The position numbers were made by a program, and so were the translations under genes. Of a stretch of DNA of 64,000 bases, positions 38,337-49,204 are shown in pieces. The number at the start of each line of letters is the position of its first letter. Positions within the stretch are counted from its first letter, which is position 1. Source of the stretch: an uncultured Maricaulis sp. (GTDB lineage: Bacteria > Pseudomonadota > Alphaproteobacteria > Caulobacterales > Maricaulaceae); assembly GCF_947259345.1 (NCBI RefSeq), contig NZ_CAMYLS010000033.1, positions 1 to 64,000 on the forward strand, given 5' to 3'. The notes under the pieces are model-generated. The model worked only from the letters and a program-made list of their open reading frames with translations. It made no database searches and was not told the DNA's origin.

Positions 38337-39035
38337 TTGCTGACGCGGAAACAGAACGAGCTTTTGCTCTTCATCCATCAACGCATCAAGGAAACCGGCG
38401 TTTCGCCCTCCTTCGACGAAATGAAGGCGGCGCTGCAATTGGCCTCGAAATCTGGCGTCCACCGCCTGATCACGGCGCTGGAAGAGCGCGGTTTCATCCG
38501 CCGTCTCGCCCATCGCGCCCGGGCGCTGGAAGTCCTCAAACTGCCGGAATCGGCTGCTGCCATGGACAATCCGGCCATCCCCAAGGGCGATCTCGGTCCC
38601 AACGTAGTCCGCGGGAATTTTGCCAAGCCTGGTGGTGAGGACCGCGAGACGACCGTAGACATCCCAATCCTTGGTCGCATTGCCGCCGGCGTCCCGATTT
38701 CGGCTATCCAGCACGAGACTGATCGCATGCCGGTCCCCGCCGACATGGTGACGGGCGGCGAGCATTTTGCGCTCGAGGTCAAGGGCGATTCCATGATTGA
38801 AGCGGGCATCATGGACGGAGATACCGTCCTGATCCGCCGCTGCCAGTCGGCCGAGTCTGGCGATATTGTTGTCGCCCTCGTCGATGATGAGGAAGCGACG
38901 CTGAAACGCCTGCGCAAGAAGGGCGGCTCCATCGCCCTCGAAGCCGCCAACCCGGAGTACGAGACCCGCATTTTCGGACCGGACCGCGTCAAGGTGCAGG
39001 GCCGCCTGGTGGGCCTGATCCGCCGCTACCATTAA
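38337..39035 (+). CDS. lexA: SOS repressor LexA
   Basis: A 232-residue repressor-protease. The N-terminal winged-helix domain ([39 protein letters not shown]) binds the direct-repeat operator; the C-terminal S24 domain has the cleavage site region around GRIAAGVPI, catalytic Ser in [10 protein letters not shown] and Lys in [11 protein letters not shown]. The start is a TTG at 38337, supported by AAGGGGG just upstream. It lies downstream of trpC with an SOS box in its promoter. Confidence 0.95.
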   Translation: MLTRKQNELLLFIHQRIKETGVSPSFDEMKAALQLASKSGVHRLITALEERGFIRRLAHRARALEVLKLPESAAAMDNPAIPKGDLGPNVVRGNFAKPGGEDRETTVDIPILGRIAAGVPISAIQHETDRMPVPADMVTGGEHFALEVKGDSMIEAGIMDGDTVLIRRCQSAESGDIVVALVDDEEATLKRLRKKGGSIALEAANPEYETRIFGPDRVKVQGRLVGLIRRYH

Positions 39036-39315
39036 GCCGGCTATTCTCGGATCGATAAGCGCGATTACCGATTCATCGCCCGGCGCGCGCGTGGCGCGAA
39101 TGCACGGCTACGCCGCCAGTATTGGCCTGTGGACGGGCCTGAGGTCTCGCCTGAGCCTTCGCGAGCGATCCCCATGGTCATTGCGTGAGGCCGGAAGACT
39201 CCATGCCAGTCCGCGCCGCCCGTACCACTAACGCTTGCTGGTGACGGAACGGCCCCCGAATTGCGATCGCGCCCTGACGCGCATCTCCCTATCCAGCCCG
39301 CGCCCATCACACCCG
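39036..39315. other. 280-bp convergent gap between lexA and comEC
   Basis: No gene, hairpin with T-run or recognisable repeat is seen here. The two genes converge. Weak internal GC-rich inverted segments are present but nothing definable as a terminator. Confidence 0.5.
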
Positions 39316-41418
39316 TTATCCCGACCAGGGCCGATTCCGGTTTCGTGGACGCGCACTGCGCCAGCTGCGGATCGATCCATTCTCCAGGCGCAGGGTCTGG
39401 CTGCCCCGACGGGCCAAGGTGTCCGCATCAATGAGCTCTGCCCGACACTGTGACGCGATCCGGGGCGAAACAGTCAGGCGGGTAATGATCAGATCAGCGC
39501 GGGCGCAGTCCGTCGCCCAGTCATCCAGACGCTCCAATACAGTCAGGCGAACGCCCTCAATCTCCGCCCCGCAGCCCAGACCATCGCAACGCGCCGCCCA
39601 TCGTGCCGGCCGCAGTCCCGGCTCTCCCCGCGCCTCCAGGAAGACACGGGCTGCAAAGCGCGAGCGTCGGCGGTCACTGGCGACCCACTCACCACTTGCG
39701 TCCCGCGCCAGCACGACGCCGGTATCCGAGATCAGGAGATTGGGTTGCGGCAGGACAACCCAGCTCAGTCCGGCCGCCAGCATGACAACGCCGCCAACCA
39801 TGCGAGCCGGTCCGCGCACCAGCAGAGTCAGGACAAACCCTGCCGCGAACAGGCCCAGTACCAGCCCGGGCGCCGCAACGACCGGGCGAAGGGCGCCCGG
39901 CCAGGCGGCGACCTGCGCCGCCAGGTCCAGCATCACGCCGAGGCCGGCCTCCATGACCGCGAAGGGCAAGGCGTCCAGCCCGAGTGGAATCAGCACGAGG
40001 CCGATCACGCCGGCGGGCATCACGATCAGCGAGAAAATGGGCATGACCAGCAGATTGCCCGCCAAGCCCCAGCTCGCGATGCGGTGAAAGTGAAAGGCCG
40101 CGAAGCCCGCTGTGGCGCTGCCGGCGACGAGGCTGGTCGTACCGAGGCCGGAAACGAAGAGCCGGACTTGCGAGAAAGCCCCGCGCCCGGCGCCGGTTTG
40201 TCGGCGGGCCTGCCAGAGACGCGCGACGACGATGAGGGCGGACGCGGCGGAGAAGGACATCTGGAAGCCCGGCGTGATGACCGCTTGCGGCTGGATCGCC
40301 AACACAGCAAGGACAGCAATGGCCAAAGTGTGCAGAGACAAGGCCCGGCGGCGCAGGAGCACGGCACCCAGGACGGATACAGTCATGATGAAGGCCCGCT
40401 GGGTGGGAATTCCGGCCCCCGACATCACCAGATAGCCCGCGGCAAACGCCAGCGCGACCCAGGCGGCCGGCATGGCGGCATCATGCCGCCGTGCCCAGGC
40501 GCTGAAACCTGACAGACAAAGGCGCACCGCGAAGAAGACACCGCCTGCCAGCAGCGCCATATGCATGCCGGAAATGGCCAGTACATGCCCAAGACCGGAT
40601 TGGCGCAGAGCGTCCACATCGCGCGGCGCAATATGGGCCCGATCACCGGTCAGGAGCGCGGCAGCCAACCCACCAGGGCGCGGCGCCATGCGCTGGCGGA
40701 TATGGCTGGACAGCGACGCCCGCAGCCTGACCAGGCGTCGCACCATTCGGTCCTGCCCGATTGCCGGACCAGGCACGGCTGTCTCGACCGCGAACCCTGT
40801 CGCCCCTATGTCCGAAAAGGCCGCGTGAAAGGCAAAATCATAACCGCCAGGCACAGCCGCCGGGCGCGGTGGCGCCAACACGGCACGAATGCGGATCGGA
40901 TCACCCGGATACACCTCACCCGGGTCACCCAGAACCCGGATCCGGTTCCGGCGCGCACCCGCGTCATCGCGTAAGGTCGTCCGGATCAGGAGCCGCGTTC
41001 GCCCGGACCCGCTGCGCTCGATCGCTTCGAGCCAGCCCTCGACACTGACCGCATCGCGGTAGCTGTCGACCCCTTCCCGATCCGCATGGTGCGCCAGCGT
41101 GTGACTTTGCGCGCGCCAGGCAAATGCCGCCCCGATCAGCAGGACCAGGGCAGTTATCCCCATCAGGCGCGAAACCCGTTTTCTGCTCTCAGGGGAAAAG
41201 CGAGCCGCCAGCGCCAAGGCCCCCGCCAGGGTGATCAGCCCGACGAAGAAGTTGTGTGACGGCTCTTCGGGAACAGAAAAATAGAGCCCGCAGCCGATAA
41301 TCGCGGCCAACGCGGCGAGAATGGTGGGTTTGAATTCCACAAGAGGATCAACCGGCTTGGCTGATTTCTTCGTCCGATTTGCTGCCAGGTGCGGCAGGAT
41401 TGCGTCAGGTTGAAGCAC
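39316..41418 (-). CDS. comEC: ComEC/Rec2-type membrane protein
   Basis: A 700-residue multi-spanning protein with N-terminal DUF4131-like segment and the central competence domain: ALLTGDRAHIAPRDVDALRQ, GLGHVLAISGMHMALLAGG and several TM helices, typical of DNA-uptake channels. The C-terminal 140 residues lack the HxHxDH motif of the metallo-beta-lactamase-like nuclease domain of full ComEC and seem degenerate. It starts at a GTG at 41418, divergent from gltX, and converges on lexA. Location between lexA and gltX is the usual alphaproteobacterial one. Whether it still takes up DNA is unclear. Confidence 0.88.
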   Translation of the reverse strand: MLQPDAILPHLAANRTKKSAKPVDPLVEFKPTILAALAAIIGCGLYFSVPEEPSHNFFVGLITLAGALALAARFSPESRKRVSRLMGITALVLLIGAAFAWRAQSHTLAHHADREGVDSYRDAVSVEGWLEAIERSGSGRTRLLIRTTLRDDAGARRNRIRVLGDPGEVYPGDPIRIRAVLAPPRPAAVPGGYDFAFHAAFSDIGATGFAVETAVPGPAIGQDRMVRRLVRLRASLSSHIRQRMAPRPGGLAAALLTGDRAHIAPRDVDALRQSGLGHVLAISGMHMALLAGGVFFAVRLCLSGFSAWARRHDAAMPAAWVALAFAAGYLVMSGAGIPTQRAFIMTVSVLGAVLLRRRALSLHTLAIAVLAVLAIQPQAVITPGFQMSFSAASALIVVARLWQARRQTGAGRGAFSQVRLFVSGLGTTSLVAGSATAGFAAFHFHRIASWGLAGNLLVMPIFSLIVMPAGVIGLVLIPLGLDALPFAVMEAGLGVMLDLAAQVAAWPGALRPVVAAPGLVLGLFAAGFVLTLLVRGPARMVGGVVMLAAGLSWVVLPQPNLLISDTGVVLARDASGEWVASDRRRSRFAARVFLEARGEPGLRPARWAARCDGLGCGAEIEGVRLTVLERLDDWATDCARADLIITRLTVSPRIASQCRAELIDADTLARRGSQTLRLENGSIRSWRSARPRNRNRPWSG

Positions 41419-41488
41419 GAAGCAGCCTACGGTCTATCGCAAAAGCTGATATTCATGCTAACACGCTTTTCCCTTCTCGCAGTGCAGC

Positions 41489-42928
41489 ATGAATTCGCAA
41501 TTGCAAAACAACGCCAAGATGATCCGCACGCGCTTCGCGCCTTCGCCCACCGGCTTCCTCCATATCGGGGGAGCGCGGACGGCTTTGTTCAATTGGTTGC
41601 TGGCCAAGCGCCTTGGTGGTGAATTCCTTCTGCGTATCGAAGACACGGACCGCGCCCGCTCGACCCAGGCCGCGATCGACGCGATTCTCGACGGTCTGAG
41701 CTGGATGGGACTGAGCTGGACTGGCGACGCCATCTCCCAGTTCGAGCGTGCAGATCGCCATGCGGAGGTGGCCTACGCCCTGCTCGAGGCCGGGCACGCC
41801 TTCAAATGCTATTGCACGCCGGACGAGGTCCAGGCGTTGCGCGATGAAGCCTTCGCCGCCGGGCGCGCCTTGCGCTCGCCCTGGCGCGACCGCGACCCGG
41901 CCGACGCTCCCGACGACACGCCTTTCACCGTCCGCTTCAAGGCTCCTGATACGGACGTCGTGCTCGAGGACGCCGTCCAGGGCCGGGTTCGCTGGGCCGC
42001 CAAGGAATTCGACGATCTCATCCTGCTGCGCTCGGACGGCAATCCCACCTATAATCTCGCCGTCGTCGTCGATGATCATGACATGGACATTACCCATATT
42101 GTGCGCGGCGATGATCATCTGGTGAATGCCGGTCGCCAGAGCCAGATTTATGATGCCATGGGGTGGGAACGTCCGGTCTTTGCCCATGTCCCGCTGATCC
42201 ACGGCCAGGACGGCAAGAAGCTGTCCAAGCGCCACGGAGCGCTCGGGGCCGAGGCCTATCGCGATATGGGCTACCTGCCTGAAGGGCTGCGCAACTACCT
42301 CCTGCGGCTCGGCTGGTCCCATGGCGACCAGGAATTATTCAGTGATGCAGAGGCCATTGCGGCTTTCGATCTCGCCGGGCTGAACAAGGCCCCGGCCCGC
42401 ATGGACATGGACAAGCTGAACCATATCAATGGTCATCATCTGTCTCTGGCCGATGACAAGCGGCTGGTTGAACTGGTGACGCCATTCCTCGATGGCCTTG
42501 AAGATCGTATCCCGGAAGCCGATATCACGCAGGAACGACTACTGGCCGCCATGCCGGTTCTCAAGACCCGAGCCGCGACACTGGAAGAACTGGCAGGCCA
42601 GAGCTACTTTCTGCTGAAACCGCGCCCGTTCCGGATCGAGGGCAAGGCTGCCAAGCCGCTCAAAGATGACGAAGCCCGCGCCCGGCTTTACCGCCTGTTC
42701 ACGCATCTCGGCGATTTGGATGCTTGGACAGATGGTGCGTTGTCGGACGCGCTCAAGGAATTCGCCGAGGCCGAACAGGTCGGGTTCGGCAAAATTGGTC
42801 AGCCGCTGCGTGCAGCCCTGACCGGCGGAGCACCCGCTCCCGACCTGGCTCTGGTGATGACCTTTCTTGGTCGTGACGAGGCGCTGGCTCGTATCAAGGA
42901 TCAGATGACGCCGGCTGCCTCCGCGTAG
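41489..42928 (+). CDS. gltX: Glutamyl-tRNA synthetase
   Basis: A 479-residue class I aminoacyl-tRNA synthetase. The HIGH-type motif is HIGG at residues 25-28 in [19 protein letters not shown] and the KMSKS-type motif is KKLSKRHG; it charges tRNA-Glu and in many alphaproteobacteria also tRNA-Gln. An alternative start is the in-frame ATG at 41519, which would give [12 protein letters not shown]; neither has a convincing ribosome binding site. A weak TTGAAG-N17-TCTATC promoter lies upstream, at 41411-41439. It precedes gltA by 23 bp. Confidence 0.95.
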   Translation: MNSQLQNNAKMIRTRFAPSPTGFLHIGGARTALFNWLLAKRLGGEFLLRIEDTDRARSTQAAIDAILDGLSWMGLSWTGDAISQFERADRHAEVAYALLEAGHAFKCYCTPDEVQALRDEAFAAGRALRSPWRDRDPADAPDDTPFTVRFKAPDTDVVLEDAVQGRVRWAAKEFDDLILLRSDGNPTYNLAVVVDDHDMDITHIVRGDDHLVNAGRQSQIYDAMGWERPVFAHVPLIHGQDGKKLSKRHGALGAEAYRDMGYLPEGLRNYLLRLGWSHGDQELFSDAEAIAAFDLAGLNKAPARMDMDKLNHINGHHLSLADDKRLVELVTPFLDGLEDRIPEADITQERLLAAMPVLKTRAATLEELAGQSYFLLKPRPFRIEGKAAKPLKDDEARARLYRLFTHLGDLDAWTDGALSDALKEFAEAEQVGFGKIGQPLRAALTGGAPAPDLALVMTFLGRDEALARIKDQMTPAASA

Positions 42929-42951
42929 CCGCGAACCATGGGGATGACGTG

Positions 42952-44256
42952 ATGGAAAACAAAGCCAAACCGAACGGATCGGCCACGCTCAGCTATAATG
43001 GCCAATCGCTGGAACTCCCGGTTTATTCCGGCGAGATCGGTCCGGATGTTCTCGATATCCGCAAGCTGTATGCCCAGACCGGCATGTTCACCTATGATCC
43101 GGGTTTCACCTCGACCGCGAGCTGTGAGAGCCAGATCACCTATATCGACGGTGACAAAGGCACCCTGCTCTATCGCGGCTACCCGATCGATCAACTGGCC
43201 GACAGCTCCTCCTTTATCGAGGTCTGCTATCTGCTGATGAATGGCGAGCTGCCGTCAGCTGGCGAATTGGAAACCTTCGACTGGACGATTCGTCGCCACT
43301 CGATGTTGCACGACCAGTTCGATCAGTTCTTCCGGGGCTTCCGCCGCGACGCCCATCCGATGGCCATCATGGTCGGCACGGTCGGCGCACTGTCCGCCTT
43401 CTACCACGACTCCACGGACATCAATGATCCGGAAGCGCGCACGATTGCCAGCCATCGCATGATCGCCAAGATGCCGACGATTGCCGCCCGGGCCTATAAA
43501 TACGCCATCGGACAGCCCTTCATCAGCCCGCGCAATGATCTCGACTATGCCGCCAACTTCCTGCGCATGTGTTTCGCGGTCCCTGCCGAGGATTATGAGA
43601 GCAACAAGGTCCTCGCCAAGGCGATGGACAAGATCTTCATCCTGCATGCCGACCACGAGCAAAACGCCTCGACCTCGACCGTTCGCCTTGCCGGTTCTTC
43701 GGGCGCCAACCCGTTTGCCTGTATCGCGGCCGGTATTGCCTCGCTCTGGGGTCCGGCACATGGCGGCGCGAATGAAGCTGCGCTGAATATGCTCAACGAG
43801 ATCGGCTCGGTCGACAAGATTCCCGAATATGTCGCCAAGGCGAAAGACAAGTCGGACCCGTTCCGCCTGATGGGCTTCGGTCACCGCGTCTACAAGAATT
43901 ACGACCCGCGCGCCAAGGTCATGCGGGACACTTGCCACGAAGTCCTCGACGTCCTTGGCGTCCGCAACGACCCAACCCTCCAGGTCGCCATGGAACTCGA
44001 GCGCATCGCGCTGGAAGACCCCTATTTCGTTGAGAAGAAGCTGTATCCGAATATCGACTTCTATTCAGGCATCACGCTCAAGGCGATGGGCTTCCCGACC
44101 GAAATGTTCACCGTCCTCTTCGCCCTGGCCCGCACGGTCGGCTGGATTGCGCAATGGTCGGAAATGCTGGAGGACCCAAGTCAGAAAATCGGCCGCCCGC
44201 GCCAGCTCTTCACCGGCGCCACGCCGCGCGATTATGTCGATCTATCCAAGCGCTGA
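42952..44256 (+). CDS. gltA: Citrate synthase
   Basis: A 434-residue type II citrate synthase, entry point of the TCA cycle. Catalytic residues are visible: His in the ADHEQNAST segment, His in the [15 protein letters not shown] segment, and Asp in the SGITLKAMG region. I prefer the ATG at 42952 over the GTG one codon earlier because GGGGA spacing fits it. It is co-directional with gltX and ends before a strong terminator. Confidence 0.96.
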   Translation: MENKAKPNGSATLSYNGQSLELPVYSGEIGPDVLDIRKLYAQTGMFTYDPGFTSTASCESQITYIDGDKGTLLYRGYPIDQLADSSSFIEVCYLLMNGELPSAGELETFDWTIRRHSMLHDQFDQFFRGFRRDAHPMAIMVGTVGALSAFYHDSTDINDPEARTIASHRMIAKMPTIAARAYKYAIGQPFISPRNDLDYAANFLRMCFAVPAEDYESNKVLAKAMDKIFILHADHEQNASTSTVRLAGSSGANPFACIAAGIASLWGPAHGGANEAALNMLNEIGSVDKIPEYVAKAKDKSDPFRLMGFGHRVYKNYDPRAKVMRDTCHEVLDVLGVRNDPTLQVAMELERIALEDPYFVEKKLYPNIDFYSGITLKAMGFPTEMFTVLFALARTVGWIAQWSEMLEDPSQKIGRPRQLFTGATPRDYVDLSKR

Positions 44257-44278
44257 TCGGTCCGGTTCGAACAAGGAC

Positions 44279-44312
44279 AAAGGCCGCTCCCATCGGAGCG
44301 GCCTTTTTTCTT
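44279..44312 (+). terminator. Rho-independent terminator after gltA
   Basis: AGGCCGCTCC and GGAGCGGCCT (44281-44290 and 44295-44304) form a perfect 10-bp stem with a CATC loop, followed by TTTTTTCTT on the plus strand. It separates gltA from the convergent lpxB. Confidence 0.9.
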
Positions 44313-44316
44313 CCGA

Positions 44317-45474
44317 TCAACCCAAGCCGGCCAGCACAGCCTCGGCAGCGCGGCGGCTGGCCTGTCCCGAGCCCCGCATTCTCGTGGTCACCGCTTTGAG
44401 CCGTTCCGAGATCACTGCGCGCCCTTGCGCATCGCACAGCAAGCTCTCCACCTCGCGCGCGAGCACCTTGCCGGTACAATTGAGCTGGATGATTTCCGGA
44501 ACCAGGCGGGTATCCGCGGCAATATTCACCAAAGAAATATGCTGCGTTTTCAACAAGTTGAATGCGCGCACCAAAGCCCAGGTGATCCAGCCCAGCTTGT
44601 AGCTTGCGATCGTCGGCACGCCGGCCGTTGCCAATTCCGTCACAACGGTGCCCGAACAGGCCAGCGCCAGGTCAGCGGCGGCAAAGGCGTCCGCCTTTTC
44701 CGCTTCTCCCACGCGAATGGCGGCTCGCAGGACAGGGTGCTCGGCAATCGCAGCATCGACGAGATCGGCAACCGGATCCGCTACCGGTAGGACGAGACGC
44801 AAATCACCATGATCGCGCACCAGTCGATTGAGACCATTTATGAAGGGGGGCACCATGCGCCGGATCTCGGAGGGCCGGCTGCCCGGAAGAACAACAAGGA
44901 CCGGCTCGTCGGCCCGAACCGCGTGACGGGTCCGAAAGGCCGCCCCATCCCCCGTCGGCAGGCGTTCCAGCGTTGGATTGCCGACAAAGGTCACTGGCAG
45001 GCCATGAGCCTCATAATAAGGCGCATCGAAGCTCAAGATCGTCAGGAGTTCGTCCACCGAAGCCGCGAGCGTAGCCGCTCGCCCGGGGCGGGTCGCAAAA
45101 ACCTGTGGCCCCACATATTTGACCAGTCGGATGGAGGGGTCCGCCGCGCGAACACCACGGGCGACACGCAGGGTGAAGCCCCAGGAATCGATCAGCACGA
45201 CCACATCCGGCTTGGACGTCAGGATCGCTTCCACGGCTTCCGACACAGCCTGTTTGACGCGCTTGTAGGCCTTGAGCCCATCGATCCAGCCGAGAATATT
45301 CAGGCCCTCAATACTGGTCGCGCTGACGATGCCCTGCTCCGCCATGGCGCTCCCGCCAATACCGGACAGCCTGACATCCCCCGCCGTCAATGCCTTGAGC
45401 TCGCGCGCCAGTCCAGCGCCCAACAGGTCACCGGAGCGCTCAGCCGCGACCAGAAAGACATGCGGGACACTCAT
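44317..45474 (-). CDS. lpxB: Lipid-A-disaccharide synthase
   Basis: A 385-residue glycosyltransferase that condenses lipid X and UDP-diacylglucosamine. The N terminus VFLVAAERSGDLLGAGLARE is the family signature (GExSGD-like, here AERSGD); LPGSRPSEIRRMVPPFINGL and CSGTVVTELA follow. Its start overlaps the stop of lpxI by four bases. It is the last gene of the long minus-strand lipid A/outer-membrane run. Confidence 0.94.
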   Translation of the reverse strand: MSVPHVFLVAAERSGDLLGAGLARELKALTAGDVRLSGIGGSAMAEQGIVSATSIEGLNILGWIDGLKAYKRVKQAVSEAVEAILTSKPDVVVLIDSWGFTLRVARGVRAADPSIRLVKYVGPQVFATRPGRAATLAASVDELLTILSFDAPYYEAHGLPVTFVGNPTLERLPTGDGAAFRTRHAVRADEPVLVVLPGSRPSEIRRMVPPFINGLNRLVRDHGDLRLVLPVADPVADLVDAAIAEHPVLRAAIRVGEAEKADAFAAADLALACSGTVVTELATAGVPTIASYKLGWITWALVRAFNLLKTQHISLVNIAADTRLVPEIIQLNCTGKVLAREVESLLCDAQGRAVISERLKAVTTRMRGSGQASRRAAEAVLAGLG

Positions 45475-46313
45475 GAGGCCGCCTCGACCAGAAGGAACAA
45501 GCCATGGGTCGCCAGGGCCGCCTTGACACCCTCCCGGTCGACGATCAGTGCGCCATCAGCCTCCAGAACAATCCCGGCCAGCCCCGCAGCCGCGCACCGC
45601 GCGACGGTATCAACGCCGATGGTCGGAAGATCGACCCGTCTTTCCTGGATCGGCTTGGGTCGCTTGGCGAGGACGCCGCGGCGCGCCTCGGGCGTGCCAC
45701 GCAGCGCCGGTGGCAGGCCCGCCACGCGCTCCAGCATGGCATTGGTACCCTCTTGCGCCTCAACCGCCAGAACGACCCCACCGACCACGACAGCGCCCTG
45801 GCCGATATCAAGTCGACCGATCTCCGCGGCGACCGCCATGGCTTTCGCGGCATCGGCGCGTTGAGCGGAATCGGGTTCAACCGAACCGATCAGGCCGGCT
45901 GGCAACCCCTCCTGCCCGAGCAAGCTGTCGGCGCCAACCACCTTGAATCCGGCTTGCTCGAACTCGCTCACAACCACGCGGATCACGGCATCATCGCCCT
46001 TGCGGCCTGCCGCCAGAGCCTTGGGAACCATGATCAGGCCATGCCCATCCATTTTGAGCGAAGACAGATCCGGCCGGGAAACATAGCCGGCGAAGCAAAC
46101 CGCATCACAGCCAGCAACGCGCAGATCCCGGATCATGCCGCCAATCTCGCCCACCGAGCGTGATGTCGTCTCGTAGGCGGCATAGTCCCGATCCGCGAAG
46201 CCCCGAAGCACCACAACATGAACCGGGCGTTCGGTCTGCGCCTTGAGTATCTCCAGCGGCAAATCCCCGCCGCCGGCCAGCAGGCCAAGCTTTGTCCAGC
46301 CCGTCTCAGTCAT
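45471..46313 (-). CDS. lpxI: UDP-2,3-diacylglucosamine pyrophosphatase LpxI
   Basis: A 280-residue enzyme of the LpxI type, which replaces LpxH in alphaproteobacteria and cleaves UDP-diacylglucosamine to lipid X. Features: [15 protein letters not shown] at the N terminus, [30 protein letters not shown], and the C-terminal [15 protein letters not shown] stretch with DUF1009 character. The correct start is the ATG at 46313, which overlaps the end of lpxA by eight bases; the frame is open for a further 67 codons inside lpxA. Translationally coupled on both sides. Confidence 0.93.
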   Translation of the reverse strand: MTETGWTKLGLLAGGGDLPLEILKAQTERPVHVVVLRGFADRDYAAYETTSRSVGEIGGMIRDLRVAGCDAVCFAGYVSRPDLSSLKMDGHGLIMVPKALAAGRKGDDAVIRVVVSEFEQAGFKVVGADSLLGQEGLPAGLIGSVEPDSAQRADAAKAMAVAAEIGRLDIGQGAVVVGGVVLAVEAQEGTNAMLERVAGLPPALRGTPEARRGVLAKRPKPIQERRVDLPTIGVDTVARCAAAGLAGIVLEADGALIVDREGVKAALATHGLFLLVEAAS

Positions 46314-47103
46314 CCGGCATGCAGATCGAACGTTTGGCGTCGGTGCGAATGAAATCGATAATCTCCGCAATCGGCGCATTGCCGGAATAGAGCTGGGCCA
46401 CATCATCAACCCGCTCGTCAAATGTTCCCTCCTGCGCGAACAGAAGCCGATAGGCGGCTCGCAGTTCACGCAAGGTCTCACGGGGCATGCCGCGGCGCTT
46501 GAGACCAACCACATTCAGCCCGGCCAGATGAGCGTGATTGCCGATGACTGAGCCATAGGGAATGACGTCGGCCGTCACCATGGCCATGGCACCGATGAAG
46601 GCGTGACGCCCCACCCGGCTTTTCTGGTGAATACCGGCATACCCCCCGAGAATGGCGTGATCGGCAATGATGGTTTCCCCGCCGATTGCCGCACAATTCG
46701 CGAAAACAACCCGATCCCCGACGATGCAGTCATGGGCGACATGGGAGCCGACCATGAAATAACCATCACTCCCGATCACCGTGCGGCCACGGGCAAATGT
46801 GGTGCCCGGATGCATGGTCACATTCTCGCGCAGGATATTGCGTGGGCCGATAATGAGCTCCGTATCCTCGCCCTGGTATTTGAAATCCTGGGGTGGATGC
46901 CCGATCTGGGCGCCCGGGTAGAGGACGCAATCCTCTCCCAGCGTCGTGTTGCCGGCGATCGTGACATGGGAAATCACCCGCACGCGGTCCTTCAGTACCA
47001 CTTTCGGGCCGATGATGCTGAACGGGCCGATCTCGACCCCGTCACCGATCTGGGCAGCCGGATCGACAATCGCCGTGGAATGAATCTGGGTAGACTGGGT
47101 CAT
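46306..47103 (-). CDS. lpxA: UDP-N-acetylglucosamine acyltransferase
   Basis: A 265-residue left-handed beta-helix acyltransferase performing the first step of lipid A synthesis, using hydroxyacyl-ACP. Hexapeptide repeats run through the first two thirds ([40 protein letters not shown]); the catalytic His is in the SHVAHD segment. The C-terminal helical domain includes [16 protein letters not shown]. Its start overlaps the end of fabZ by four bases. Confidence 0.95.
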   Translation of the reverse strand: MTQSTQIHSTAIVDPAAQIGDGVEIGPFSIIGPKVVLKDRVRVISHVTIAGNTTLGEDCVLYPGAQIGHPPQDFKYQGEDTELIIGPRNILRENVTMHPGTTFARGRTVIGSDGYFMVGSHVAHDCIVGDRVVFANCAAIGGETIIADHAILGGYAGIHQKSRVGRHAFIGAMAMVTADVIPYGSVIGNHAHLAGLNVVGLKRRGMPRETLRELRAAYRLLFAQEGTFDERVDDVAQLYSGNAPIAEIIDFIRTDAKRSICMPDD

Positions 47104-47546
47104 GGATTCTCGATGGCCTTGGCGGAAAACTCAGCCTGTACCGCACGCTTCCCGTCGGCCCAGACTTCGCCCTTGAACTTGAAGACACCATGGCGCGCCG
47201 CAGTCACCGTGACCGGCATGCGCAACATCATGCCGGGGCGCACGGGCGCGCGGAAACGAACCTTGTCCGCGCCCATGAAGAAGACCGTCGCACTGTCCGG
47301 CGAGGCGCCCAGGGTCTTGTACATCAAAACGGCGCCCGCCTGCGCCATCGCTTCGATCATGAGCACACCCGGCATGACCGGGTTGCCGGGAAAATGCCCG
47401 GGAAAGAAGGGCTCATTGGCGGTTACGCCCTTGATGCCCACAATGGATGTGCCGGCCACGTAATCTTCAGCGGCATCTATCAGCAAGAACGGGTAGCGGT
47501 GCGGAAGCAGGGTCTGGATTTCCGCGTTTTCGATGCGTTCTGACAC
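47100..47546 (-). CDS. fabZ: 3-hydroxyacyl-ACP dehydratase FabZ
   Basis: A 148-residue hotdog-fold dehydratase of fatty-acid elongation. Signature [13 protein letters not shown], catalytic His in [20 protein letters not shown] with the adjacent Glu, and the helix [10 protein letters not shown]. The start codon is GTG (47546). It sits between lpxD and lpxA, as usual, linking acyl supply to lipid A. The start codon and short gap to lpxD indicate one operon. Confidence 0.95.
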   Translation of the reverse strand: MSERIENAEIQTLLPHRYPFLLIDAAEDYVAGTSIVGIKGVTANEPFFPGHFPGNPVMPGVLMIEAMAQAGAVLMYKTLGASPDSATVFFMGADKVRFRAPVRPGMMLRMPVTVTAARHGVFKFKGEVWADGKRAVQAEFSAKAIENP

Positions 47547-47551
47547 GCTGA

Positions 47552-48586
47552 TCAGCCTTTCTTCGGGGACTTGTTATCCGGGCGCGCCATGCGTCGGATG
47601 ATCGCCATCTCGCGCATATACTGCCGCATGGGTTGCGCCGGATTGCCAACCCAGAATTCACCGGCCGGAACGTCACGATTGGCTGCCGAGTTCGCGCCCA
47701 CCTGCGCCCCCTTGCCGATCCGAACATGATCATAAATTCCAACACGCCCGGCCAGGACCGCATTGTCCTCCAGGGTCACACTACCTGCGAGACCGGAATA
47801 GCCGGCCATCACGACCTGCTCGCCGATCTGCGCGTTATGCCCGATATGGCAGAGATTATCGATTTTCGTGCCACGCCCGATGCGGGTGGCACCAAATAGG
47901 CCTCGATCAATCGCCGTATTGGCCCCTATGGTAACGTCATCGCCGATGACTACAGTCCCCAAATGCAGAATGTCGGTATTAGATCCTTCGAATATTGCGA
48001 CACCGAAGCCGTCCTCGCCAATCACGGCTCCCGCAAGAATATTGCAATCTTCCCCGATATCCGTGCACAGCAGGCTGACGCGCGCGGCCAGTCGTGTCCC
48101 CGCGCCGATCCGGCAACCGGGTCCAATGACGCTGTGAGGTCCAATTTCACAGCCCGTGCCGATCTCTGCCCCCTCACCCACGACAACGCCAGCTGCCAGG
48201 CGCGCTTCGGGATCAATCCGGGCATCGGGATGGAGGAAGCAAGCGTCGTCGAACCCGCGCAAGCGGAACAAGTGTGGCAGGAGGGTTGCAAACGCGGTAC
48301 GCGGCGCCTGGTGGGTCAGAACGACCCCGCCTAGCTCGCGCGCGGCTTCGGCCGCGGCCTCGGGGCAGATGATGACGCGCCCCGTCAGGGCCCCTCCGGG
48401 TGCGCCCTTGAAGAGTTTGCCATTTTCGGCATAGCACAAGGCCCCCGGGCTTGCCTCCGCGAGCGATGCCACAGTCGTCACGGACACTCCGGCCTGGGCA
48501 GAATCAGAAATCGCCGCACCCGAAAGCGCGGCGATCTCTTGCAGGGAAAGCGGGCCAAGCCGGTCGAAGAAACGCGGATCCGCCAC
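47552..48586 (-). CDS. lpxD: UDP-3-O-acylglucosamine N-acyltransferase
   Basis: A 344-residue left-handed beta-helix enzyme of lipid A synthesis, adding the N-linked hydroxyacyl chain. N-terminal uridine-binding domain (LGPLSLQEIAALSGA), then hexapeptide repeats (IDPEARLAAGVVVGEGAEIG); the catalytic His is in DNLCHIGHNAQIGEQ. It starts at a GTG at 48586. fabZ follows five bases downstream, ompH lies upstream. Confidence 0.95.
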   Translation of the reverse strand: MADPRFFDRLGPLSLQEIAALSGAAISDSAQAGVSVTTVASLAEASPGALCYAENGKLFKGAPGGALTGRVIICPEAAAEAARELGGVVLTHQAPRTAFATLLPHLFRLRGFDDACFLHPDARIDPEARLAAGVVVGEGAEIGTGCEIGPHSVIGPGCRIGAGTRLAARVSLLCTDIGEDCNILAGAVIGEDGFGVAIFEGSNTDILHLGTVVIGDDVTIGANTAIDRGLFGATRIGRGTKIDNLCHIGHNAQIGEQVVMAGYSGLAGSVTLEDNAVLAGRVGIYDHVRIGKGAQVGANSAANRDVPAGEFWVGNPAQPMRQYMREMAIIRRMARPDNKSPKKG

Positions 48587-48609
48587 TCTTGCCCCCTGAG
48601 GTTCAGCGA

Positions 48610-49200
48610 TTACTGCGGCTGCTGCTGGCCAGCGCCGTTCTGCGGCAAACGCACACGGGTCACCGGAACCGTCGGCAGGCGCGTGTTGAGCAGCGCAATC
48701 ACGTCATCGGAAATATCGAGATCCGGCGATGCAAAGACCAGATTGGACCGGTCAACCAGCATGTCGATACCCTGGGCCTCGACGACCTCTTCCAGGATCG
48801 GGCCGAGTGCTTCGTAAACCGGGCGCATGGCCTGACGTTCGGTCTGGACGATTTCCTGCTGACGGGCGCGACGCACGACCTCAAACTGCTGGGCCTGCTG
48901 ATTGAGCGTCTGGATACGGCTCATCAGGTCCGGACGCTCCTGGATCGCCTGCTGCGTCATGGACGCGGTCTCGGCGTTGAGACGTTCGGTTTCCTGCTGG
49001 ATCGGCTGGCTCATGGCCTGGAGTTCGCTATCGATCTCCTGCGCGATTTCCTGCATGCGCGCGGCGATATGCTGACCGGCGGCACTTTCGCGCAGGACGC
49101 GCTCTTCGTTGAGGACGGCAATATTCGCCTGTGCCATCGCCGGGGCGGCAATGCCGGCCACGAGGACCGGAAGGAGCAGAAGCGTTTTAAGCAGTTTCAT
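48610..49200 (-). CDS. ompH: OmpH/Skp-family periplasmic chaperone
   Basis: A 196-residue exported protein with signal peptide ending AMAQA and the Skp-type coiled coil (ARMQEIAQEIDSELQAMSQ, RRARQQEIVQTERQAMR). Skp proteins are trimers with tentacle-like helices that keep outer-membrane proteins soluble on their way to BamA. The true start is the ATG at 49200; the longer frame runs into bamA. It lies four bases downstream of the bamA stop, the expected partner gene. Confidence 0.88.
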   Translation of the reverse strand: MKLLKTLLLLPVLVAGIAAPAMAQANIAVLNEERVLRESAAGQHIAARMQEIAQEIDSELQAMSQPIQQETERLNAETASMTQQAIQERPDLMSRIQTLNQQAQQFEVVRRARQQEIVQTERQAMRPVYEALGPILEEVVEAQGIDMLVDRSNLVFASPDLDISDDVIALLNTRLPTVPVTRVRLPQNGAGQQQPQ

Positions 49201-49204
49201 GGTT

